Below, in pieces: positions 1 through 6,465 of a stretch of DNA of 20,463 nt. Made by a program: the position numbers and the translations under genes. Each line of letters opens with the position of its first letter. Position 1 is the stretch's first letter. Source of the DNA: UBA6921 sp031363085 (GTDB lineage Bacteria; Pseudomonadota; Gammaproteobacteria; SG8-11); contig JANLTU010000019.1 of assembly GCA_031363085.1 (NCBI GenBank), positions 1 to 20,463 on the forward strand, in the 5' to 3' direction. The notes under the pieces were generated by a model, which saw only the letters and a program-made list of their open reading frames with translations, had not been told where the DNA came from and ran no database searches.

Positions 1-878
1 GCCAAAGTGTGTTCGCTGCCGCCCGCGAGATTGGTGTCGATTTCCAGATTGCGGCGTGTCGCGGCGTCGAGAATCACACTGTCTTCGCGCCGCTCCACAC
101 GCAGTGCGCGCAGGTGCGGCAGCGCGGTGCGTTGCGTCGCCTGCACGTAATGCAGCAGGCAGCCGGCGGCCGCGAGCGCCACCGACAACTCATCGGCGCC
201 GAAGCCGGATAAGTCCTTGGTGCCGAATTGCGCGACCAGCAAACGCCGTGCGCCGTCGCGTTCAAAATGCCAGGGCGGTTGTTTACGCACTCCGGGGCGC
301 GCCTGCACGGCGGCGGGCGCGCTCCATTGCTCGTCGATCAGCAATTCAGCCGGTTGCAGCCGTTGCAACTCGCCCAGTAGCGCTTCGTCGCCGCGCATTT
401 CCATGGTGGTGAAGCGGCCGCTGCCGACATCGAGTACCGCCAGCCCATAATGCTCGCCGTGCGCATGCAACGCGGCGAGCAGATTATCGCGGCGTTCTTC
501 CAGCAGTGCTTCGTCGGTCACGGTGCCCGGCGTGACCACGCGCACAACTTTGCGTTCCACCGGACCTTTCGACGTGGCTGGATCGCCGACCTGCTCGCAG
601 ATCGCGACCGACTCGCCGAGCCTGACCAGCCGCGCCAGATATTGATCCGCCGCGTGGTAGGGGATGCCCGCCATCGGGATCGGTTCGCCCGCCGACTGGC
701 CGCGCGCGGTGAGCGTGATGTCGATCAGGCGCGCCACCTTGCGTGCGTCGTCGTAAAACAATTCGTAAAAATCGCCCATGCGATAGAACAACAAAATGTC
801 GGGATGTTCCGCTTTAAGACGCAGGTACTGCTGCATCATCGGCGTGTGTTGCGTGTTCGGTGGGGCGGTTGTCGACAT
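1..878 (-). CDS. mutS: DNA mismatch repair protein MutS, N-terminal part (runs off the left edge)
   Basis: MutS is the ATPase that recognises base mismatches and recruits MutL. The visible 292 codons start at ATG 878 and have no stop before the window edge, so the C-terminal core and ATPase domains lie outside. Seen: the mismatch-binding domain I with the GDFYELF motif (Phe37-Tyr38-Glu39, the conserved Phe-x-Glu that contacts the mismatch), then ITLTARG, GIPYHAAD, AICEQVGDP, and RKVVRVVTPGTVTD leading into the connector domain from about residue 130. All are typical of bacterial MutS1. The start is 6 nt after the stop of the upstream membrane protein, so the two may be co-transcribed. There is no strong Shine-Dalgarno sequence in front of it, which suggests translational coupling (inference). 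The family assignment is very secure. Confidence 0.95.
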   Translation of the reverse strand, partial: MSTTAPPNTQHTPMMQQYLRLKAEHPDILLFYRMGDFYELFYDDARKVARLIDITLTARGQSAGEPIPMAGIPYHAADQYLARLVRLGESVAICEQVGDPATSKGPVERKVVRVVTPGTVTDEALLEERRDNLLAALHAHGEHYGLAVLDVGSGRFTTMEMRGDEALLGELQRLQPAELLIDEQWSAPAAVQARPGVRKQPPWHFERDGARRLLVAQFGTKDLSGFGADELSVALAAAGCLLHYVQATQRTALPHLRALRVERREDSVILDAATRRNLEIDTNLAGGSEHTL

Positions 879-884
879 ATTTTG

Positions 885-3416
885 TCAACGTACCGGTTTT
901 GGGAATGACAGTAACGCCAGGCCGTAGAGTAAGAGCCCAATCACGAATACCAGCGTAAATCCGACGTGCATGGCGAGCAGCATGGTACCCGCAGCGCTGA
1001 ACACGGCGGCGCAGTGATTTACACTGATGGCCCACGGCAACACGGCAGGCATGTCCCCGCCAAGCATGTCCAGTGCGAGCGGCAGCAGCAAGCCCATGCA
1101 AAAGGCCACCGGCGCGATGAGCACCAGCGTCAGCAGGGCTTTGCCTTCCGGTGAAAAAGACACTGCGGCGCTGAACAACGGATCGAGGATGTTGACGTAT
1201 AGCAAACAGAGTGCGGCGATGATGGCGATGGCCCAGATCGCGGTCGTAGGATGGTAGCGCGCGTCGGTGAAACGTTGCACCAACATACTGCCAAAACCGC
1301 CGAAAATAAATATTGTGGTCAGCACCACCACCAGGGTGTAGACCGGGTGGTACAGCAGCAGCATGAATTTCTGGATCAGCGCCATTTGCAGCAGTGTGGA
1401 TGCGCCGCCGATGAACAGGAAATACCACATCACGCGCCCCAGATTGGGATTGCGCGGCACATCGCGCAACATGTCGCGTGCGAACAACAGCGGCAGAAAA
1501 ATAATGAACAGGCTGGCTGCGGCGGTAACAATAAATGTCGCGACCAGCACCAAGTAGCCCCATTCCATCAGTGCCATGCCGGCGGTGTCGTGCGGTGCCA
1601 ACATTTCGTTGAGGCTTTTCCATTTGAAGAAATGGAAAAAATACGGGCGGTCATCCGTGGCGGGTTCCAGATTGTATTTGTAGCGATCCATAAACGCCGC
1701 GCGCCGTTCGCCTAACAGGGCTTGGGCGCCCGCGAAAAAATAGGCGCGATCCGTGATGTTGAACAGATGGGCGTCTTCCTCCTGCATGCCGGGGTAATAT
1801 CCCAGTTCGAATTTGTACTGACGGCAGTACGCTTGCAAGGTGGCGATTTCTGCCGCGCTGTATGGACTGTTTTTTATGACCAAGGTTGCCGTCTGGCTGC
1901 TGCGTAGCAAAAACAGTTGTTCGGCCGGAGCGCGGATGCCGCTGTGTTCCAACGCCGCTGCCGCCGTTGCCAGCAATTTTAAAGTGTCACGCGGCGGCAC
2001 GTTGATCCAGCGTGTGATGGCCAAGTAACCCGAAGGTTCCAAATGCGCGAGATACTCACGTATTGCTTCTACGGTGTAGAGGTAATTTTCACCCAATACG
2101 TAACGCCCACTCGAGGTGGCCGCGACCGGATTGAGCAGCGGGATTTGAATCAGGTCGTAATGCTGGTCGCTGGCGGCGATGAAGCCACGCGGTTCGGCAA
2201 CGTGCAGTTTAATGTCGGCTGAATCATACAGCCCGCCCGACAGTGCGCCGTAGTCGCCGTGCACCAGTGCCGCAATTTGCGGATTGATTTCAACTGCGTC
2301 GATCAGCGGCACGTTGTGTATGCGCGCTTGTAATACGTCATTGCCGCCGCCGGCACCCACCACCAGCACGTGTTGCAAGGTGCGTAATCGATACGGCAGT
2401 GCCGAAGTGGTTTGATCGAGGTAATCCATGTCCGCCGGGTTTTTACTGGGGCGGGTAATCACGGTCAGTGCGTCGCCATCGGTGAACACGCCGACCTGTT
2501 CCGGTGGTTCATGCGTGGCGAGCAAGCTTAAGCCCGGCGCATAACGCCACGGGATCAACGTATTCTCGACCACGCTCACCAAACCCAGGGGGCCGGAGCG
2601 CTCGCCGACCAGTTGCGCGCCGCCGACTTGCAAGGCTTGCGGCAGGCTCTTATTCGGTGTGATTTGCAGTTCTGTCCAGCGCCCGGGCAGCAAGATCACG
2701 GCAATGCCCATCAGCGCGAAAATTGCTCCGCCAAAGCGCGGATCAACGCGTAATTCCCACCAAGCCAGTGCCGCCGCCGCCAGACCCAATGCACCGACGC
2801 TGCGCAATGCGTTGTCCGGAACCACCGTAAACAACAGCGCGAAAATAAGTAAAGTACCGGCACCTGCGCCCATGGCCGTGGCGGTGTGTACACGCACTGC
2901 GTCGGTGTGGAATAACACGAAACACAGCGCCAGTGCGCTTGCCGAGAAAAAAAACGGCAAGGCCAGCAGCGAACAAATTACCAGCAACACCAACGATTGC
3001 TTGCCGTCGTGCAGCACGTCTTCGAGATTGAACGGTATTTGTTCGACCGCGATAAAGCCTGCGACCGCAGTCAGGCCGAACAACACCAGCAAGATGATAT
3101 AGGTGTTGGCGAAACGTGGCAGCAGCCAGCGCCGCGTAAAGGCGATAAACATGCCGCCGGCACCCAAACCCAGCAGCGCAAGACTCAGCATCATGAAGGC
3201 AAAATGTTGCCACTGCACAATCGACAACAGGCGCGTGAGCAGGATTTCATAAGACAGCGTTGCGGCGGAAATCAGCAGCACGGAGCCATAGGGTGGGGAT
3301 TCTGGCAGCAGTTGACGGAGACGGATTTTTTTTGACGGTGTGCGTGTGGCTCGGTGCCCACGGGGGGGGGCGCTGTTGCTCACCTGCGCCGCAGGAGTCC
3401 CTTTTTTTACGGCCAT
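885..3416 (-). CDS. Polytopic membrane protein with a spermidine/spermine synthase-like SAM-binding domain
   Basis: An 843-aa protein in three parts. An N-terminal hydrophobic block (roughly residues 44-250) holds several membrane segments and the LSYEILLTRLLSIVQ signature common to large membrane-bound spermidine-synthase homologues. A soluble Rossmann domain follows (about 345-605) with a SAM-binding loop VLVVGAGGGND near residues 350-360 and the acidic DAVEIN strand after it. The C-terminal part (about 617-840) is a second multi-helix block starting after TDDRPYFFHFF. The acidic residue expected after the YDLI strand in true polyamine synthases is not seen (it reads YDLIQIPLLNP), so aminopropyl transfer is doubtful and the substrate is unknown. 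I chose ATG 3416, with AGGT about 8 nt upstream, over the in-frame TTG at 3482, because the 22 residues between them look non-homologous. It lies just upstream of mutS on the same strand. Confidence 0.8.
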   Translation of the reverse strand: MAVKKGTPAAQVSNSAPPRGHRATRTPSKKIRLRQLLPESPPYGSVLLISAATLSYEILLTRLLSIVQWQHFAFMMLSLALLGLGAGGMFIAFTRRWLLPRFANTYIILLVLFGLTAVAGFIAVEQIPFNLEDVLHDGKQSLVLLVICSLLALPFFFSASALALCFVLFHTDAVRVHTATAMGAGAGTLLIFALLFTVVPDNALRSVGALGLAAAALAWWELRVDPRFGGAIFALMGIAVILLPGRWTELQITPNKSLPQALQVGGAQLVGERSGPLGLVSVVENTLIPWRYAPGLSLLATHEPPEQVGVFTDGDALTVITRPSKNPADMDYLDQTTSALPYRLRTLQHVLVVGAGGGNDVLQARIHNVPLIDAVEINPQIAALVHGDYGALSGGLYDSADIKLHVAEPRGFIAASDQHYDLIQIPLLNPVAATSSGRYVLGENYLYTVEAIREYLAHLEPSGYLAITRWINVPPRDTLKLLATAAAALEHSGIRAPAEQLFLLRSSQTATLVIKNSPYSAAEIATLQAYCRQYKFELGYYPGMQEEDAHLFNITDRAYFFAGAQALLGERRAAFMDRYKYNLEPATDDRPYFFHFFKWKSLNEMLAPHDTAGMALMEWGYLVLVATFIVTAAASLFIIFLPLLFARDMLRDVPRNPNLGRVMWYFLFIGGASTLLQMALIQKFMLLLYHPVYTLVVVLTTIFIFGGFGSMLVQRFTDARYHPTTAIWAIAIIAALCLLYVNILDPLFSAAVSFSPEGKALLTLVLIAPVAFCMGLLLPLALDMLGGDMPAVLPWAISVNHCAAVFSAAGTMLLAMHVGFTLVFVIGLLLYGLALLSFPKPVR

Positions 3417-3568
3417 GATTAACCTAAAAAACGGCGGTTGAGTGAAGGGGGTTACTTTAACGCGGTTGGTGAACGATACCAAGAAGCGGCTGGTCAGGAA
3501 CCACGATCAAGTCGTCACTTCCGCAGGCTCTTAGTTTTCGGCGTCCCGTTGCTGAACTGGAGCGACAC

Positions 3569-4849
3569 TCAACTGAAGGTATCGGCGGTCACCGATTTAT
3601 ACCAGCCGTCGGCGTAGTTCGCTTCGGCGGCGCGCAGCGAACGCGGCGCTTCGCGCGGACTGACGCCACCGGCGCCGGCTACATCAACGATCCCTTCCGG
3701 CGTTGCGCGATACACGGCGGCGACGGTGATGCCGTAGTCGGGCGCGATCAAGCTGTAGCAGGTGTTGATCCAGGAAGGATCGAGCGGCGGCTGATCGAGC
3801 AGCAGCGCGGCGATTTGCGCCGCGCACACTTTGGCCTGACTGTGCGCCGAATAACCGGACTTGGGCATCTTGCCGCCCAGGCACGCATCGCCAATGACGT
3901 GAATGTTCGGCTGCAGCTTCGACTCAAACGTGCGCGCGTCCACCGGGCACCAGCCGGTCTCATTGGCAAGGCCCGCCGTGTGCGCCAAGGCACCGGCTTT
4001 TTGTGGTGGGATCACGTTGACGACAGCAGCTTTATGCGTGCTGTTGTCCGCGTATACGCTACGGGTCTTGACATCAACGCGCGTCACCTTGCCGCCCTGC
4101 GAGCCGGGCACCCATTCGATCATGCCGCCGTAGAGTTCATCCCAGGCATCCTGAAACAGCGGTTGTTTAGAGAACTTGTCTTTGGCATCCAGGATCAGGA
4201 TTTTGGATTTCGGTTTGTTCTGCTTTAAGTAATTGGCGATCAGGCTGGCGCGTTCGTACGGGCCAGGCGGGCAACGGAACGGATCAGCCGGTGCGGCGAT
4301 CAGCACGACGCCGCCGTCGGGCATATCCACCAGTTGTTTGCGTAGCAGCGTGGTCTGTGCACCGGCCTTCCACGCGTGCGGCAGGATTTCGCTGGCAGCT
4401 GCGTCGTAGCCTTCAATCACGTCCCACTTGAAATCGATGCCGGGTGCAATAACCAGTCGCGCGTAGCTCAATTTTCCCCCGCTTTGCAAACTGACGCTTT
4501 TTGCGGCGCCATCCACGCGCGTGACACTGTCGTACACCACTTCGATGTTGTACTTCTTGGCAAGCGCGTCGTAGTTATGCGTCAGGCTGTCGAGCGTGCG
4601 CAGGCCGCCGATCACGGTGTTGCTGAACGGGCAGGTGACGTACTGGCGGTTTTTCTCGACTAAGGTGATGGCAATGGCGGGTCCGGCCAGTTTGCGTAAA
4701 TATTTCGCGCAGGTGGCGCCGCCGAAACCGCCGCCGACCACCACGATGTGCGGGCCACTTGCGCTGCTTAACGATGCGCAGCCGGAGGCACCCAACGCCG
4801 ACAGCGCGCCGGCATATTTGAGAAAATCACGGCGAGTGAAGTGGTGCAT
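3569..4849 (-). CDS. fccB: Flavocytochrome c sulfide dehydrogenase, FAD-binding flavoprotein subunit
   Basis: FccB oxidises sulfide in the periplasm and hands electrons to the haem subunit FccA. The 426-aa product begins with a twin-arginine signal (Arg6-Arg7 in TRRDFLKYAG) and a possible lipobox ending at Cys24. The FAD-binding loop VVVGGGFGG lies at about 36-44. Three diagnostic cysteines are present: Cys73 in YVTCPFSN, matching the cysteine that carries the covalent 8-alpha-cysteinyl FAD in the Allochromatium enzyme, and Cys193 (FRCPPGPYERAS) with Cys301 (GWCPVD), matching the redox-active disulfide. GDACLGGKMPKSGYSA and INTCYSLIAPDYGI are also family hallmarks, and the length is normal. 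The start ATG 4849 has GGAG upstream and lies 14 nt after the fccA stop, so the two form an operon. Sulfide:quinone reductase is the nearest alternative, but the cysteine pattern and the fccA neighbour favour FccB. Confidence 0.95.
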   Translation of the reverse strand: MHHFTRRDFLKYAGALSALGASGCASLSSASGPHIVVVGGGFGGATCAKYLRKLAGPAIAITLVEKNRQYVTCPFSNTVIGGLRTLDSLTHNYDALAKKYNIEVVYDSVTRVDGAAKSVSLQSGGKLSYARLVIAPGIDFKWDVIEGYDAAASEILPHAWKAGAQTTLLRKQLVDMPDGGVVLIAAPADPFRCPPGPYERASLIANYLKQNKPKSKILILDAKDKFSKQPLFQDAWDELYGGMIEWVPGSQGGKVTRVDVKTRSVYADNSTHKAAVVNVIPPQKAGALAHTAGLANETGWCPVDARTFESKLQPNIHVIGDACLGGKMPKSGYSAHSQAKVCAAQIAALLLDQPPLDPSWINTCYSLIAPDYGITVAAVYRATPEGIVDVAGAGGVSPREAPRSLRAAEANYADGWYKSVTADTFS

Positions 4850-4863
4850 GCGGGCGCTCCGGG

Positions 4864-5187
4864 TCAGGGCTTGATGTTTTGTTTCGGCGGCTGGAAATAA
4901 TCCGCAATGCGCTGGATCTCGTCGTCGGTATAACCCTTGGCGATGCGGTCCATCACGGTACCCGGGCGCTCGCCGGATTTAAACGCCTTGAGTGCCGCGA
5001 CGAGGGCGTCGGCGCTGAGCTGGTTGATGGACGGAATGCTGCCCGGGCTCACGCCGTCCATGCCGTGACAGCCGGCGCAGGGATTGGCGAGCATGGCACC
5101 GCGCAAATCAGTGGCGTCCGCTCGATTAAATAAGCACGCGCAGAATACAACCGTGAGGCTGAGGATATGGAATTGAGCCAAATTCAT
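4864..5187 (-). CDS. fccA: Flavocytochrome c sulfide dehydrogenase, monohaem cytochrome subunit
   Basis: A 107-aa class I c-type cytochrome that would accept electrons from FccB and pass them to soluble c cytochromes or a terminal oxidase. Residues 1-26 form a Sec signal peptide (hydrophobic LSLTVVFCACLF, cleavage probably after ADA). There is a single haem motif CAGCH at 37-41. The likely axial Met79 lies in GTVMDRIAKGYTDDE, followed by the C-terminal helix IQRIADYF, a pattern shared by FccA and SoxX/E-type cytochromes. Some FccA proteins carry two haems, and this one carries one. The start ATG 5187 has a very good GAGGAGG Shine-Dalgarno 6 nt upstream. It sits directly before fccB, with 184 nt separating it from the membrane-protein gene upstream. 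I see no convincing promoter in that gap. Confidence 0.9.
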   Translation of the reverse strand: MNLAQFHILSLTVVFCACLFNRADATDLRGAMLANPCAGCHGMDGVSPGSIPSINQLSADALVAALKAFKSGERPGTVMDRIAKGYTDDEIQRIADYFQPPKQNIKP

Positions 5188-5371
5188 AATGCGCCTCCTC
5201 GACGTGGTGATGTGCTTGAAACAGGCGCGCCATGCCCTGTGCTATCGGCAAGGTTGCGGCGCGATCAACAGCGCACCGCCACGACGGCATGGATGCGGTC
5301 GGTGGCGGTCAGGGTATGGTTTACGGTGGTTCGAAGTATGCCGATTCGAGCTGCGTGTGCTATTGGGATAA

Positions 5372-5608
5372 TTACGGAGTCGGTGTGGTGTTCAGCGTGT
5401 ATTTGCGCAGCAGCTTCAACAGCAGCAAAACAAACGGCGTGCCATGTAAAAACAGATCGAAAATATCGAGCGGCCGCGTCAGTGTACCGGCCATCAACAT
5501 CTGCAATTTTTCCAGCAGGTGCGGCTGGGGTACGAACGGCGCCAAGCCGAGCGTCAGCGCAACGATGATGAGCAGGTAAAGCGGAATTCTGTCCAGCCAA
5601 GCCATCAT
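5372..5608 (-). CDS. Small two-helix inner-membrane protein of unknown function
   Basis: A 78-aa protein with two hydrophobic segments, about residues 7-27 (IPLYLLIIVALTLGLAPF) and 49-66 (IFDLFLHGTPFVLLLLKLL), joined by an amphipathic loop LEKLQMLMAGTLTRPLDI. It begins 2 nt after the thioredoxin stop (ATG at 5608, or the adjacent ATG at 5605), so it is almost certainly co-translated with thioredoxin. Proteins of this shape are, from memory and without certainty, sometimes labelled 'RND transporter' in databases. At this size it cannot be a transporter of that class on its own. Its position between thioredoxin and fccAB suggests a role tied to sulfide oxidation or to membrane-linked redox assembly, which is inference only. 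It is probably real because of length, hydrophobicity and operon spacing. Confidence 0.7.
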   Translation of the reverse strand: MMAWLDRIPLYLLIIVALTLGLAPFVPQPHLLEKLQMLMAGTLTRPLDIFDLFLHGTPFVLLLLKLLRKYTLNTTPTP

Positions 5609-5610
5609 TG

Positions 5611-5985
5611 CTACGCCTGCGCGCCTTGCGTTTGTTGCGCGGCGATCTCGCTACGCACATTGTCCATGTCCAGGGCTTGTATCTGGGCAATGAGTTGCTC
5701 CAATTGCGATTTGGGTAGCGCGCCCGGCTGGGAGTACAGCAGGATTTGTTCGCGGAACACCATCAAGGTTGGAATCGAGCGGATGTCAAACTGACCGGCG
5801 AGCTCCTGCTGGTCCTCGGTATTGACTTTTGTGAAGGTGATGGTCGGATGCTCGGTCGCGGTTTGTTCGAAAGTCGGTGCAAACGACCGGCACGGGCCGC
5901 ACCAAGGGGCCCAGAAATCAACGATGACGGTGTTGTTGTTTTCAATCGCATCGTGAAATGTTTCGAGAGTCAGTTCGGTAACCAT
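5611..5985 (-). CDS. Thioredoxin family protein with WCGPC active site
   Basis: A 124-aa cytoplasmic thiol-disulfide oxidoreductase. Seen: the strand VIVDFWAPWCGPC with active-site Cys29 and Cys32, the FTKVNTED strand, and the cis-proline Pro72 in RSIPTLMVFR. There is no signal peptide. Compared with the roughly 108-aa E. coli TrxA it has a short C-terminal extension (about 105-124, rich in Gln and Ala). The start ATG 5985 has AAGGA 6 nt upstream. It lies 39 nt after the stop of the 96-aa protein and 2 nt before the small membrane protein, in a run that continues to fccAB. This suggests it serves a specific redox partner rather than being the housekeeping thioredoxin (inference). Family assignment is secure and partner unknown. 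Confidence 0.93.
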   Translation of the reverse strand: MVTELTLETFHDAIENNNTVIVDFWAPWCGPCRSFAPTFEQTATEHPTITFTKVNTEDQQELAGQFDIRSIPTLMVFREQILLYSQPGALPKSQLEQLIAQIQALDMDNVRSEIAAQQTQGAQA

Positions 5986-6024
5986 GGGTAGTCCTTAATT
6001 AATGAAGTTACAGGCTAAGCGTCT

Positions 6025-6315
6025 TTATTTGCCGTCGTCGGACTTGCGTTTGACGCTGTGCAGTTTCACGACCTGGGTGCGTTTCGGCTCGTCCACAAAA
6101 TGGGGGCGGTCCGCCTTGGCGCGACCGGTTTCGTTCGCCAGTTCCGCTTCGCGCGCGGTGATCAAGCCCAGGCATTCGCGTATGCCTTCGACGGTGTTGG
6201 GCGACAACACGTGTTTCATCCCCGGCGGGGTATGCGTGTCTTTGGCAATGTCGGTCAACACGCGTTTCATCATGCGCAAAATACGTTCTTCTTGAGTCAA
6301 TGAGGTTTGGTTCAC
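6025..6315 (-). CDS. Conserved-looking 96-aa protein of unknown function
   Basis: A small, charged, soluble protein with no signal peptide or membrane segment. It opens with a helical stretch TQEERILRMMKRVLTDIAKD, then TPPGMKHVLSPNTVEGIRECLGLITAREAELA (a likely second helical pair) and a basic tail ending KRKSDDGK. I do not recognise a domain. From uncertain memory, similar short proteins are sometimes named 'segregation and condensation protein A' in automatic annotation, but nothing here resembles the core of ScpA. The start is GTG at 6315 with TTAGGAG 8 nt upstream. It is the first gene of the minus-strand run leading to thioredoxin, the small membrane protein and fccAB, and it is divergent from the c-di-GMP gene. 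The 150 nt between the two starts (6316-6465) must carry both promoters. Confidence 0.7.
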   Translation of the reverse strand: MNQTSLTQEERILRMMKRVLTDIAKDTHTPPGMKHVLSPNTVEGIRECLGLITAREAELANETGRAKADRPHFVDEPKRTQVVKLHSVKRKSDDGK

Positions 6316-6465
6316 GGGCGGCTCCTAAAAGGTTTGCAATGCCCGAATTGTCGCACGGCATCGCAACGACCACTATTCAAGAACGCGTGGATGCGAGTCG
6401 ATACCTCTGAGGAGATAGGTCTATTACGAGCACTGCTCCACCACACGCAACGAGACCACGTGTCG

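Noticed and set aside
814..1623. A 269-codon minus-strand frame inside the spermidine-synthase-like gene
   Set aside because: It is a shadow of the real frame (885-3416), with low-complexity Arg/His composition and overlap into mutS.
5232..5579. Plus-strand frame with a Gly-rich GGGQGMVYGGSKYADSS segment
   Set aside because: It is antisense to the small membrane-protein gene and the fccA leader, and has no ribosome-binding site or family match.
6307..6465. N-terminal extension of the c-di-GMP protein, including a CPNC motif
   Set aside because: It overlaps the divergent GTG-start gene and lacks a ribosome-binding site. The first membrane helix directly follows ATG 6466.
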